A DNA stretch of 64,000 nucleotides. Source: Labilithrix sp. (GTDB lineage Bacteria; Myxococcota_A; Polyangia; Polyangiales; Polyangiaceae). Both the position numbers and the translations under genes were made by a program. The DNA lies in NCBI GenBank assembly GCA_019637155.1, contig JAHBWE010000001.1:806001-870000 (forward strand), read 5' to 3'. This document shows positions 1-9,127 of the stretch, in pieces. Numbering within the stretch: position 1 is the first letter of the stretch; each line of letters starts with the position of its first letter. Below the pieces are notes generated by a model that saw only the letters and a list, made by a program, of their open reading frames with translations, was not told the DNA's origin and did not search any database.

Positions 1-668
1 GCCGCTGCGGGCGGGGCCTCGAAGGCCGGCTCGGGGAGGGCGTCGGTCTTGGCGCCGTGGGCGGCGTCGTCCTTGTCGGCGTTGGCGATGGTGAGCAGGG
101 TCTTTTCGTCGGCGGCTTCGTCGACCTGCGCGCGCTTGATCTCGGCGGCGGAGAAGTGGCGGATGGTGGCGTGTTTGCTGTCCGGGCCCGCGAGCGCGGC
201 GTAGAGGACCTGGACCTCGAGGTTCTTTCCGCGCTGGAGCAGCTGGTTGCGGAGCTCGCGCGCCATCCGGTAATGGCAGGCGCCCTCGCCGACCGCGTCC
301 GTCCAGCCCTTGCCCTTCTTCGCGCCGATGACGTCGCGGCGCGCGGCCGGGAGGAAGAACGCCTTGTACGCGCCGCAGTCCTGATGCTCGATGATGATCA
401 GCTTCTTCACCTTGTGAAGCGCGATCGCGAGGTCGACGTGATCCCAGAACGTCTCGTTCCAGTGCGGCTTGAGCGGCGTCACCGCGCCGAGCGCCGCGCC
501 GGCGATCGCGACGTGATCGTACCGGTCCTTCAGCCCCGTGCCGCGTGACGGCTCGGTGCCGTTGTACGCGCGCGGCGCGGCGTACGGCTTGGTGCCGAGG
601 TACTCGGCGACCTCGTCCATCACCCGGAGATCCATGCATGTCAGAACGAGCGCAACACCTGTAGCCAT
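1..668 (-). CDS. beta-carbonic-anhydrase-like protein (3' end beyond window)
   Basis: Reading leftward from an ATG at 668, 222 residues are visible and the frame is still open at base 1, so the C-terminus is missing. Near the start is CMDLR (Cys11, Asp13, Arg15), the C-x-D-x-R zinc-ligand and Asp/Arg dyad signature of beta-class carbonic anhydrases. EHQDCGAYK follows, with His95 and Cys98 matching the H-x-x-C ligand pair. Active family members interconvert CO2 and bicarbonate in the cytoplasm. The conserved core is short and the tail is acidic and Ala-rich (ADKDDAAHGAK), so this is a divergent family member. Catalytic activity is inferred only from the ligands. Confidence 0.75.
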   Translation of the reverse strand, partial: MATGVALVLTCMDLRVMDEVAEYLGTKPYAAPRAYNGTEPSRGTGLKDRYDHVAIAGAALGAVTPLKPHWNETFWDHVDLAIALHKVKKLIIIEHQDCGAYKAFFLPAARRDVIGAKKGKGWTDAVGEGACHYRMARELRNQLLQRGKNLEVQVLYAALAGPDSKHATIRHFSAAEIKRAQVDEAADEKTLLTIANADKDDAAHGAKTDALPEPAFEAPPAA

Positions 669-710
669 TTGCCGATGTTCGCACGTTCCCGCCGGAACGG
701 TTGAGATTGA

Positions 711-1739
711 TCAGCGCTTCGGATCGAGGTCCTCGGCGAGGTAGCTGAGGATCACCTCGTCGAGCGATTTGTCGCTCACGAGGTCGTCGCCGAAGATCGA
801 CGGCGCCGCCGGGCTCTGCGGCTTCAGCGTCGAGCCGAAGATGTTCGCCGGGCGCGCGGGGGCGTAGCGGCCGGAGTCCTCGCGTCGATCGTCCTTCCGC
901 GACGGCGGGAGCGTCTTCCGCGGCGGAAGGGCGGAGGGGCGCGTCGAAGGTCGGGCGGACGGACGGGCCGGCGCGCGCGTGTCGTCGTGGTGAGGCTCCA
1001 CCGTGCTGTACGTGCCCGTGCCGCGCTCCTTCGCGAAGAGGTTCTTCGGCGGCGGCGGGAGATCGTTGGGCTGGAAGAGCGGGTTCACGCCGACCGCGGA
1101 GTCGCGCTCGAGCGCGTCGAAGTCCAGCGTCAGCTCCGCGGCGGACGGACGGCGCATCTCCGGAGGCGGGGCGCTCGCCACCGCGCGCTCGGGGACCGTG
1201 TTCGGGCCGTTCGCCTCGAGCGCGAACGGCTCCGCCGGCATCGAGGGACGACGGCTCTCGTCGATCGTGTTCGGCGCCGGCTCCTCCGCCACCGCCGCGA
1301 TCTCGACGTGGCTCGGCGCCGGCGGAGGCACGACCTCCGCGGTCGCAGCCGTCGCAGCGTTCGCGTCGGCCGTCGCGTCGGTCGGCTTCGTCTCCGACGC
1401 CGGCGCCGGCGGTACGACCTTCGGCGCCTTCGGGTCGGAGCCCTTCTTCGCGCCCGCCCCCTCGACCAGCTCGTCGAACTGGCCGTCCCGCAAGGCGATG
1501 AACATCGCCTTGTGCTGCTCCTTCATCAGGACGCGCACAGTCTCGTTCATGCCGTCGCTGCCGACGTGCTCGGCGTACGACTTCTTCACGCTCTTCAGGA
1601 TGCGCCCGCCATCCATGAAGAGGTGCGTGATGACGTGCGGATGATTGACGCCCGAGTCTTCCGTCTGGATGTGGAAGACGCGCCCTCGGTGGCGGACGTT
1701 GTTGTTGTACCCGAGGAGGGGCGACTGGAACTTCGCCAT
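711..1739 (-). CDS. conserved protein of unknown function, disordered middle region
   Basis: A 342-residue protein that I cannot assign to a named family. The first ~95 residues look folded (GYNNNVRHRGRVFHIQTED, then a region with GGRILKSVKKSY). From about residue 95 to 320 the protein is Pro/Ala/Arg-rich and probably disordered, with a PSARPSTRPSALPPRK stretch. A short hydrophobic-acidic end (LDEVILSYLAEDL) may be a binding motif. There is no signal peptide or membrane segment, so it is probably cytoplasmic. It lies 25 nt downstream of purL on the same strand and could be co-transcribed with it. The codon bias is typical for the window, so it is probably a real gene. Confidence 0.7.
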   Translation of the reverse strand: MAKFQSPLLGYNNNVRHRGRVFHIQTEDSGVNHPHVITHLFMDGGRILKSVKKSYAEHVGSDGMNETVRVLMKEQHKAMFIALRDGQFDELVEGAGAKKGSDPKAPKVVPPAPASETKPTDATADANAATAATAEVVPPPAPSHVEIAAVAEEPAPNTIDESRRPSMPAEPFALEANGPNTVPERAVASAPPPEMRRPSAAELTLDFDALERDSAVGVNPLFQPNDLPPPPKNLFAKERGTGTYSTVEPHHDDTRAPARPSARPSTRPSALPPRKTLPPSRKDDRREDSGRYAPARPANIFGSTLKPQSPAAPSIFGDDLVSDKSLDEVILSYLAEDLDPKR

Positions 1740-1764
1740 TGGGCGATCACAAAGTTACCACCTC

Positions 1765-4089
1765 TCAGCTGGCACCCACGATCGAAACGAGGCAGCTCTC
1801 CCGCGCCGCCTCGAGGTCGGTGAGCGCGACGTCGAGCGCGACCGTGCCTACACGGACCCCGAGCCGGCCCGTCGCAGACGTGCGGCCCACCGATCGCGCG
1901 GGGACGTTCGTGCGTCGCGCCCGCTCGAGGACCTCCGCCGCCTTCGAGGTGGACACGATCACGCGCGACGGCGCCTCGCCGAAGAGGACGCCGGTCGGCG
2001 CGCCATCCAGCGTGATTTCCGCGCCGATCGGCGCCGGGCCGGTCACGCAGCACTCCGCGAGCGCGACGGCGAGGCCGCCGTCCGCGACGTCGTGCGCGCT
2101 CGAGAGGAGGTGCGCTCGTGCGAGCTCGAGCACGAGCGACTGGAGCGCCGCCTCCGCCGTGAGGTCGATCGACGGCGCGGGCCCGCCGAGCTTCTTCGCC
2201 TTCAGCGCCTGGTATTCGCTCCCACCCAGCCCGTCGCCCGTCGGCGCTCCGAGGAGGAGGATCTCCTCGTCCGGTCGGACAAACCACTGTCGGAGGACGT
2301 CCGCCTCGTCGCGGACGAGGCCGACCGCCGCGACGGTGGGGGTCGGCAGGATCGGGCGCCGCCCCGACGCGTCCGTCGTCTCGTTGTAGAGGCTCACGTT
2401 GCCGCTCACGATCGGGACGCCGAGCGCGTCGCACGCGGCCGCGAGCCCGTCGATCGCGCGCGCGAAGGTGTCCATCGTGACGGGGTCCTCCGGGCTCGCG
2501 AAGTTGAGGCAGTCCGTGATGCCGATCGGCTCGGCGCCGGAGCAGACGAGGTTCCGGCAGACCTCCGCGATCGCCATCTTCGCGCCTTCCTCCGGCGCGA
2601 GCTCCACGTGGCGGCCGTTGCAGTCGACCGCGAACGCGAGGTGCTTCATGATCGTGGCGCCGTCTTTCGTGCAGGGTACACGCACCACGGCGGCGTCGGA
2701 GCCGGGCCGCACGATCGTGCCGCCGCGGACGATGTGATCGTACTGCCGCCAGATCCAGGCGCGCGATCCGACGTTCGGGCTCGACAAGAGCGCGAGGAGG
2801 TCTGCCTTCGGATCGGTCGTCTCCGGCACCGGCACGTCGGCCGGCGGCGGCGCGGGCTTGCGCGGTCGATCGTACGCCGGCGCGGCGTCGGTCAGCGCGT
2901 CGACGGGGATGTCGGCGACGACGACCTTCTCGCCCGCGGGCGGCTTCCCGTCGAGCGGGTCGAAGCCCGGCGTCGCGGTGACGACCCAGCGCTTCGTGTC
3001 GGTGACCCGTCCGACGATCGCGCAGTCGAGGTCCCACTTCTTGCAGATGTCGAAGACGCGCTGCTCCTTGCCCGGCTTCGCGACGAGCAACATGCGCTCC
3101 TGCGACTCCGAGAGGAGGATCTCGTACGGCGTCATCTTCCGCGCGCGGCGGGGGATCTTGTCGAGGTCGAGCTCGATGCCGTTGCCGGCGCGCCCCGCCA
3201 TCTCGACCGACGACGAGGTGAGCCCCGCCGCGCCCATGTCCTGGATCCCCTCGAGGACGTCCGCGGAGAACAGCTCGAGGCACGCCTCGAGGAGGAGCTT
3301 GCCCATGAAGGGATCGCCGACCTGCATCGTGGAGCGGACGCCCTTCTTGATGCTCGACGCGGTCGCGAGCTCGCCCGCGCCCTCCTTCTTGTCGCCGAAC
3401 TCGTCGGACGCCATCGTCGCGCCGTGGATGCCGTCGCGCCCCGTCTTCGCGCCGATGTAGAGGATCGCGTTGCCGATGCCGGCCGCGCGCCCGTAGAAGA
3501 TGCGATCGGCGCGCGCGACGCCGCACGTGAACGCGTTGACGAGGATGTTGCCGTCGTACGACGGATCGAACTGCACCTCGCCGCCGACGGTGGGCACGCC
3601 GATCGAGTTGCCGTAGCCGCCGATGCCGGCGACGACGCCGCGCAAGAGCTCCGGCGTGCGCGCGTGATCGGGGCGGCCGAAGCGGAGCGAGTTGAGGCCC
3701 GCGATCGGGCGCGCGCCCATCGTGAAGACGTCGCGGAGGATGCCGCCGACGCCGGTCGCGGCGCCCTGGTACGGCTCGATGAAGCTCGGGTGGTTGTGCG
3801 ACTCCATCTTGAACACCGCCGCGAACCCGTCGCCGATGTCGACGACGCCGGCGTTCTCGCCCGGCCCCTGGATGACGCGCGGCCCCTTCGTCGGGAGGCG
3901 CTTCAGGTGGACGCGGCTCGACTTGTAGGAGCAGTGCTCGCTCCACATGACGCTGAAGACGCCGAGCTCGGTGTAGGTCGGTTTGCGGCCGAGCGCTTCC
4001 TCGAGGCGGACGAGCTCGTCGGGGGAGACCTTGTGCTGCTTGACGATCTCGGGCGTGATCGCGACGTCACCGGGGAACGCGTTCGGCAT
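1765..4089 (-). CDS. purL: phosphoribosylformylglycinamidine synthase subunit PurL
   Basis: A 774-residue small-type PurL, the ATP-dependent subunit that converts FGAR plus glutamine-derived ammonia to FGAM in the fourth step of de novo purine synthesis. Visible hallmarks are [10 protein letters not shown] near residue 50, [10 protein letters not shown] near residue 95 with the catalytic His and metal-binding acids, and the glycine-rich [20 protein letters not shown]. The length fits PurL of the separate-subunit system (about 740 residues) rather than the fused ~1300-residue enzyme. Its glutaminase partner PurQ is encoded 2.7 kb away on the other strand (6784-7464), separated by an unrelated cyclase locus. 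The ATG start precedes a normal family N-terminus. Confidence 0.97.
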   Translation of the reverse strand: MPNAFPGDVAITPEIVKQHKVSPDELVRLEEALGRKPTYTELGVFSVMWSEHCSYKSSRVHLKRLPTKGPRVIQGPGENAGVVDIGDGFAAVFKMESHNHPSFIEPYQGAATGVGGILRDVFTMGARPIAGLNSLRFGRPDHARTPELLRGVVAGIGGYGNSIGVPTVGGEVQFDPSYDGNILVNAFTCGVARADRIFYGRAAGIGNAILYIGAKTGRDGIHGATMASDEFGDKKEGAGELATASSIKKGVRSTMQVGDPFMGKLLLEACLELFSADVLEGIQDMGAAGLTSSSVEMAGRAGNGIELDLDKIPRRARKMTPYEILLSESQERMLLVAKPGKEQRVFDICKKWDLDCAIVGRVTDTKRWVVTATPGFDPLDGKPPAGEKVVVADIPVDALTDAAPAYDRPRKPAPPPADVPVPETTDPKADLLALLSSPNVGSRAWIWRQYDHIVRGGTIVRPGSDAAVVRVPCTKDGATIMKHLAFAVDCNGRHVELAPEEGAKMAIAEVCRNLVCSGAEPIGITDCLNFASPEDPVTMDTFARAIDGLAAACDALGVPIVSGNVSLYNETTDASGRRPILPTPTVAAVGLVRDEADVLRQWFVRPDEEILLLGAPTGDGLGGSEYQALKAKKLGGPAPSIDLTAEAALQSLVLELARAHLLSSAHDVADGGLAVALAECCVTGPAPIGAEITLDGAPTGVLFGEAPSRVIVSTSKAAEVLERARRTNVPARSVGRTSATGRLGVRVGTVALDVALTDLEAARESCLVSIVGAS

Positions 4090-4104
4090 GCCCCGTCTCT
4101 TAGT

Positions 4105-4542
4105 TCAAGGTTCGTCCGGCGTCAGCGCTCGATGGACCTCGCCCGCGAGACGGTCCGCGACCGCGCCGTCGAGCTCGAGCGCGTCCTGGACGTCGAGGTC
4201 GAACTCGAACTCCTCGTCCGCGGCGGCGAGGTCGGCGACGGCGGTGAGCACCGTCGTCTTGTAGGCGGTGTGGCGCGCGACCGTGCTCGCGAGGGCGGAG
4301 GCGGCTGCGCGGAGGTGCTCGAGGCGGTCTTCGCGCGTCGCGAGCGCGAGGACGGGATCGAGCGAGGCGATCGGGACGCGCAGCTCCCTGCAGAGTGCAT
4401 AGATCACGTCGAGCTCCTCCGGCGCGAGCTTGTCGTCGGCGGCGACGGCGAGGGCGGCGATCTCGAGCACGCGCCGCGCGTCGTCGCCTCGTAGATCGGG
4501 GGTGCCGATCACCTTCTTGATCATCTCGGGGGTGATGCTCAT
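4105..4542 (-). CDS. small TerB-like / unknown helical protein
   Basis: A 145-residue predicted helical protein beginning MSITPEMIKKVIG. Acidic residues recur in helical patterns (VLEIAALAVAADDKLAPEE, then VADLAAADEEFEFDL), resembling TerB/DjlA-like metal-binding helical domains, but the match is loose. Its ATG at 4542 overlaps the TGA of the upstream cyclase gene as an ATGA junction, so the two are probably translationally coupled. This suggests a role linked to the cyclase. It ends 15 nt before purL starts on the same strand, so purL may belong to the same transcript. No specific function is claimed. Confidence 0.75.
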   Translation of the reverse strand: MSITPEMIKKVIGTPDLRGDDARRVLEIAALAVAADDKLAPEELDVIYALCRELRVPIASLDPVLALATREDRLEHLRAAASALASTVARHTAYKTTVLTAVADLAAADEEFEFDLDVQDALELDGAVADRLAGEVHRALTPDEP

Positions 4543-6716
4543 CCGCGCTTGCTCGTGGGGGGAGGGAGGGAGACGTTGCCGCGGGCCTGACGCTCCCGCT
4601 TCGCGGCGTACATCTGCGCGTCGGCGGCGTTGAGGAGCTGCTCGATCGTCCGCGGCGCGTGCGGGTCGAACTCCGTGTAGCCGACGCTGACCGACACGCG
4701 GTAGAGGCGCGTGCACCCGTCGTTGAACGCGGCGACGGTGTTCTTCAGCGCGCGCTCGCACGCGGTCGGCGACTTCCCGTCGGGCTCCGGGACGAGGACG
4801 ACGAACTCGTCGCCGCCGAGGCGCGCGATGAGCGCGTCGTCGTCGAACGCCTTCTCGAGGAGGCGCGCGGTGTCGACGAGCGCGCGGTCGCCCTCGTGGT
4901 GGCCGAGCTGGTCGTTGATCGGCTTCATGCCGTTCAGGTCGACGAAGAAGAGGATCGGGGCGCGGCGCGCGCTCTCGGCCGCGTCGAGCAGCTTCTGCCC
5001 GCGCGCGATGAAGCCGCGGCGGTTGACGAGGCCGGTGAGCTCGTCGCGGACGGAGAGCTCGCCGAGGCGCGCGGCGGTGCGCTCGCGCTCGGTGACGTCG
5101 CGATGCATCCACAGGTTGCCGCGGTGGGCGCCGCCGTCGATGACGGGGATGAAGTCGCGCTCGAGGATGCGGCCGTCGGCGAGCTCGATGCGCTCGCCGA
5201 GGACGCGCTCCCCCGCGCGGCGCTTCTCGTCCATCGCGTAGGCGGCGAGGGCGGGATCGGCGAAGCTGCTTCGCGCGCCGGGGGTCGTGATCGAGGCCGG
5301 CGCCGCGATGTCGGCGCCGAGGAGCGCGCTCGCGCTGCTCACGCCGAACATCTCGAGCGCGGCGCGGTTCACGAGCTGGACGCGGAAGCTCTCGTCCTCG
5401 AAGAGCACGCCTTCGGGCATGTGCTCGAGGAGCGCGGTGAGACGCGCGGTGAGGGTGCGGAGCTCGTTCGCCTCGTTCGCGCGATCGGTGACGTCGAAGT
5501 AGATCATGATCGCGGCGACGACGTCGGCGCGCTCGTAGACCGGCTCGCAGCGCGCCTCGTAGGTGCGGTCGGCGCGGATCGCGGTGAACGACGCGGAGTG
5601 CCCTTCGAAGCAGGTGCGGAGCGCCGCCTCCGTCCGCAGCCAGTTGCTCGGGCTCGCGACGGCGGAGAAGCTCTTGCCGACGATCTCGGCGGGGTTGAGG
5701 TCCAGCTTCGCGAAGAGCGCGCCCTCCGCGAGGAGGATCTCGAAGCGGCGGTCGATGAGGTAGACGAGCGCGTTCGGGATGTTGCCGGCGAGCTTGTGGT
5801 AGAGCGCCTCGTTCATGCGCGCCTTGCGCTCGAGCGCGCGCCGCTCGGTCATGTCGTGCATGACCATGACCGCGCCGCCGGCGGGGAGCGGCCGCGCGGC
5901 GACGTTCACGCAGTACTCCGTCCACGGACGCTTCGGCGGGCGGACGACGATGTCGACGTTCGAGACGACCTCGCCGTTCGCGGCGCGCACGAGCGGAAGC
6001 TCCTCGGGCAGGAGGTGCGTCTGCCCGTCCGCGCGGTACAGCCCGACCGTGACGGGCCGCTCGTGGGTGGGGCTCTCCAGCGCGCCCTCGTCGATCATTC
6101 GCTTCGCGTCCGCGTTGATGACGGTGAGCTTGCGGTCCGCGTCCATGACCATGAGCCCCGAGCCCATCGTGTCGAGGACGACCTCGAGCAGCTGCCGCCG
6201 CTCCTCGGCCTGAATCATGGCGCGATGCGCGGCGATCTGCGCCTCCACCGCGCCGGAGAGGTCCTTCAAGATCGTGAGCTCGCGCTCGGTCCACTTCCGC
6301 GGCTTCGCGTCCGCGATGCAGAAGGCTCCGACCGCCTCGCCCTCGTCGACCATGATCGGCACGCCGGCGTACGCGACGAGGGAGCCGTCCTCGACGAACG
6401 GGTTGTCCTTGGCGAGCGGGTGGACGCGCGCGTCTTCGACGACGAACGGCTCACGGCTGCGGACGGCGTGCTGGCAGAAGGAGTGGGCGACCAGGCCCTG
6501 CCGCGAGTCGCCGAGGCCGACGCCGCTCTTGATGAACTGACGCTCGGCGTCGAGGAGCGACATCGCCGCGACCGGGACGCCGAGGACGCTCGCGGCGAGC
6601 CGGGTAAGGCGGTCGAAGACCTCGTCCTTCTCCGTATTCATGAGCCGCGTCGCCGCGAGCGAGGCCAGCCGGCGCGGAGACGAGAGCGGATCGGACGAGC
6701 GGGGCGCGTCGGCCAT
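4539..6716 (-). CDS. GAF-PAS-PAS-GGDEF diguanylate cyclase
   Basis: The 725-residue form from the ATG at 6716 is preferred. Upstream in-frame starts run into purQ, which is divergently transcribed from 6784. An N-terminal GAF domain (about residues 25-175, LMNTEKDEVFDRLTRLAAS to FCIADAKPRKW) is followed by at least two PAS-type domains (from VVLDTMGSGLMVMD, then ALYHKLAGNIPNALVYLIDR, and possibly a third at LLEHMPEGVLFEDE). A GGDEF domain ends the protein, with FFVDLNGMKPIND and RLGGDEFVVLVPE. The active-site GGDEF is intact, so c-di-GMP synthesis is expected. The usual upstream RxxD product-inhibition site reads DDDA, so feedback inhibition may be lost. No transmembrane segment is evident, so it is a cytosolic sensor. 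Confidence 0.9.
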   Translation of the reverse strand: MADAPRSSDPLSSPRRLASLAATRLMNTEKDEVFDRLTRLAASVLGVPVAAMSLLDAERQFIKSGVGLGDSRQGLVAHSFCQHAVRSREPFVVEDARVHPLAKDNPFVEDGSLVAYAGVPIMVDEGEAVGAFCIADAKPRKWTERELTILKDLSGAVEAQIAAHRAMIQAEERRQLLEVVLDTMGSGLMVMDADRKLTVINADAKRMIDEGALESPTHERPVTVGLYRADGQTHLLPEELPLVRAANGEVVSNVDIVVRPPKRPWTEYCVNVAARPLPAGGAVMVMHDMTERRALERKARMNEALYHKLAGNIPNALVYLIDRRFEILLAEGALFAKLDLNPAEIVGKSFSAVASPSNWLRTEAALRTCFEGHSASFTAIRADRTYEARCEPVYERADVVAAIMIYFDVTDRANEANELRTLTARLTALLEHMPEGVLFEDESFRVQLVNRAALEMFGVSSASALLGADIAAPASITTPGARSSFADPALAAYAMDEKRRAGERVLGERIELADGRILERDFIPVIDGGAHRGNLWMHRDVTERERTAARLGELSVRDELTGLVNRRGFIARGQKLLDAAESARRAPILFFVDLNGMKPINDQLGHHEGDRALVDTARLLEKAFDDDALIARLGGDEFVVLVPEPDGKSPTACERALKNTVAAFNDGCTRLYRVSVSVGYTEFDPHAPRTIEQLLNAADAQMYAAKRERQARGNVSLPPPTSKRG

Positions 6717-6783
6717 CGCCTCCAGGCTAGAGCGGCCTTCGGGTCGTGACCAGCGGTGGGTCGCGTGGTAGTGACGCTCGCTC

Positions 6784-7464
6784 ATGCGCGCCGCCGTCGT
6801 CCTGTTCCCCGGTCTCAACGCCGACACCGAAATGGTCCGCACGCTGCAGCTCGCGGGGACGAGGGTGGAGGTCGTCTGGCACGCCGAGACCGCGCTGCCG
6901 GCGGGGACCGATCTCGTCGCGATCCCCGGGGGCTTCAGCTACGGCGATTACCTGCGTTGCGGAGCAATCGCGAAAGTCGGTGGAATCATGAAATCCGTCG
7001 CGGCCCACGCCGCCGCGGGCGGGTACGTGCTCGGGGTCTGCAACGGCTTTCAGATCCTCACCGAGTGCGGCCTCTTGCCGGGAGCGCTCACGCGCAACAC
7101 GGGCCTGCGCTTCGAGTGCCGCGACGTCCACGTGAAGGTCGAGGCGGACGGTCCGTTCTCGCCGAAGCCCGGCTCGGTCCTGCGCCTCCCGATCGCGCAC
7201 GGCGAAGGCCGCTATCAGGCGACCCCCGACGTCGTGCGGCGGCTCGAAGGGGAGGGGCTCGTCGCGCTCCGTTATTGCGACGCGTCCGGCGACGTCGACG
7301 AGCGCTCCAACCCGAACGGCTCGATCGGCAACATCGCCGGCATCTACGGCGGTCCGCGCAAGAACGTGCTCGGGCTCATGCCGCATCCGGAGCGCATGAG
7401 CGAGGCCTGCCTCGGCGGCACCGGCGGGCTCGAGCTGTTCCAGGCCGTCGTCCGCGCGGCTTAG
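6784..7464 (+). CDS. purQ: phosphoribosylformylglycinamidine synthase glutaminase subunit PurQ
   Basis: A 226-residue class I glutamine amidotransferase that supplies ammonia to PurL. The nucleophile Cys86 sits in GVCNGFQ, and the His-Glu pair of the triad is in GLMPHPERM near residue 197. The N-terminus MRAAVVLFPGLNADTE and GGFSYGDYLRCGAIA are characteristic of PurQ, and the length matches the family (about 220-230). It is divergent from the cyclase locus and 68 nt from that gene's start. PurS, the small third subunit of this PurL type, was not seen in the window. It is convergent with the next gene, with only 6 nt between the stops. Confidence 0.97.
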   Translation: MRAAVVLFPGLNADTEMVRTLQLAGTRVEVVWHAETALPAGTDLVAIPGGFSYGDYLRCGAIAKVGGIMKSVAAHAAAGGYVLGVCNGFQILTECGLLPGALTRNTGLRFECRDVHVKVEADGPFSPKPGSVLRLPIAHGEGRYQATPDVVRRLEGEGLVALRYCDASGDVDERSNPNGSIGNIAGIYGGPRKNVLGLMPHPERMSEACLGGTGGLELFQAVVRAA

Positions 7465-7470
7465 TCGGGC

Positions 7471-9024
7471 TCAATCGGCCTCGCGCCGTCCTGGGAGCTC
7501 GATCGGCTTCTGCGGCTTGGGCTCGAGGACCGGCTTCTGCCGCGTCGGCTCGCGGACGACCTCCTTCATGTCCTCGACGGCGCGCTTGAGGGCGCGGAGG
7601 CTCGTCGAGCCCGCGACGACGAACATGAGCTGGTAGGTCTCGTGCCGCGCGGTGCCGATCTCGGGCGGCAGCTGGTACGAGTTCACCGCGAGGCGCTCGC
7701 CCCAGCCGTACGCGAGCTCGGTGCCGAGCATGAGCTCTCCGGCGGCGCCGTGCGTGCCGATGCCGAGGGACGCGGTGAGCCGGTTCTGTCGCAGCGCGAA
7801 GTAGTTGAACAGCGTGCCGCGCAGCGTGCCCGCCGGCGCGCCGCTGACGTCTCCGCTCACGCCGGTGAGCAGGCTGATGCGCGGCGACATGAAGAGCTCC
7901 GCGCCGGCGGCGAGGTTCACGACGCCGTTCGATCGCTGCGCGAGGTCGAGCGTCACCGGCTGGTCCACGATCGTGCCGTTCTGCTTCGTCGTCTGGAACC
8001 CCTCGAGCTCGGCGCGGTACGCGGCGTCGAGGTGGTGGAAGTAGAAGGCGTCGATCTCGAGCGATCCCCACGTCCCCTCGACGCCGGTGCCGACGCCGAC
8101 GCGCATCGGCTGCCGCGCGAGGAACGAGCCGTTCGCCGCGAGCTGGAACGTCTCCGACCCCGCGCCGTCGTACGTCGCCTCGCGGTTCACGCCGCCGACG
8201 CCGAAGACGTGCACGGTCGGGCTGCGGACGGAGAGGCCGAGCGTCTGCTTGCCGAAGCGCGCGGTCATGCCGGCGGTGCCCGCGAGCTGGAAGCTCGTGC
8301 CCTTCGACGCGCCGTAGAAGGAGGACGTGATCGCCGACGCGGGCGTCCCGTAGGTCACCGCGCTCGCGGTGAGGAGGCTCCGGTGCGTGATGATGCTCGC
8401 GTGGACGGAGGCGCCGATCGAGAGCCAGTTGTTGACGCGCAGCGCGTAGGTCGGGCCGGCGGCGAACTGGCTGTAGCGCTGCGAGAGCGTCTGCGCCTGG
8501 CGCGTGACGCCGTTGTTGGGCTGGACCTTGCTGAAGTCCTCCGCGCCGTAGTTGAACTCCTCGCTCTGGATCGTCGCGAGGCAGAGGCCGACGTGCGCGT
8601 TGTTGAGCGCTTCGTCCCGCCCTCGCGCCGCGAGCGGGTTGAGCTTCGACGAGAAGAAGTAAAAGCAGAGGCTCGACGGCGGCGTGTCGAAGTCGATGTC
8701 CGTCATCGAGCGGTCGCGGACGTCGATGTTGCCGAAGCGAGGGTCGACCGGGCCGGGCGCGTACCAGTTCGACGCGTGCATGTACGTCAGCTTGTAGAAG
8801 TTGACGGAGAACGAGAGCCGCTGGTCGTCGACGAGGACCGCGGTCGCGGGGTTCAGGAACGACGCGCTCGCGTCCCGCCCGAACGTGATGCCGGTCCCGC
8901 CGAGGAGCTGCGATCGCCCCCCGATCGGCGCGAGCCGGTAGCTGAGCTGCGCGTCCGCGCGCGCCGCTCCGAGGAGGATCCCCAGCGCGGCGAGCAACCC
9001 GAAGAGACGGCGTTCGGGCTGCAT
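7471..9024 (-). CDS. FadL-like outer-membrane beta-barrel protein
   Basis: A 517-residue exported protein. The signal peptide runs over roughly residues 1-25 (LFGLLAALGILLGAARADAQ, cut after AQA-type residues). GITFGRDASASFLNPATAV follows, which resembles the N-terminal region of FadL/TodX-type porins that move hydrophobic compounds across the outer membrane. The rest alternates in a beta-barrel manner (LSIGASVHASIITHR, FQLAGTAGMTARFG, RLTASLGIGTHGAAG). A long non-barrel tail follows, rich in Lys/Pro (RQKPVLEPKPQKPIELP), which is unusual and may sit in the periplasm. The substrate is unknown. The start is just upstream of the divergent ompA-like gene at 9128. Confidence 0.7.
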   Translation of the reverse strand: MQPERRLFGLLAALGILLGAARADAQLSYRLAPIGGRSQLLGGTGITFGRDASASFLNPATAVLVDDQRLSFSVNFYKLTYMHASNWYAPGPVDPRFGNIDVRDRSMTDIDFDTPPSSLCFYFFSSKLNPLAARGRDEALNNAHVGLCLATIQSEEFNYGAEDFSKVQPNNGVTRQAQTLSQRYSQFAAGPTYALRVNNWLSIGASVHASIITHRSLLTASAVTYGTPASAITSSFYGASKGTSFQLAGTAGMTARFGKQTLGLSVRSPTVHVFGVGGVNREATYDGAGSETFQLAANGSFLARQPMRVGVGTGVEGTWGSLEIDAFYFHHLDAAYRAELEGFQTTKQNGTIVDQPVTLDLAQRSNGVVNLAAGAELFMSPRISLLTGVSGDVSGAPAGTLRGTLFNYFALRQNRLTASLGIGTHGAAGELMLGTELAYGWGERLAVNSYQLPPEIGTARHETYQLMFVVAGSTSLRALKRAVEDMKEVVREPTRQKPVLEPKPQKPIELPGRREAD

Positions 9025-9127
9025 GAACGGAGCTATCTACACCCGTCCGGGGCGCCGGACCCCGCCCGAATTGCCGCGCCGATCGGACAAACCAGGCGGA
9101 GCCCCGATTGTGGTAGGGTGCGCGGCC

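Noticed and set aside
987..1823. Long plus-strand open frames opposite the gene at 711-1739
   Set aside because: Arg/Leu-rich translations with no motif, as expected from antisense of a high-GC coding sequence.
1645..4494. 949-codon plus-strand frame opposite purL
   Set aside because: The minus strand carries an unmistakable PurL; the plus reading is Arg/Asp/Val-rich antisense.
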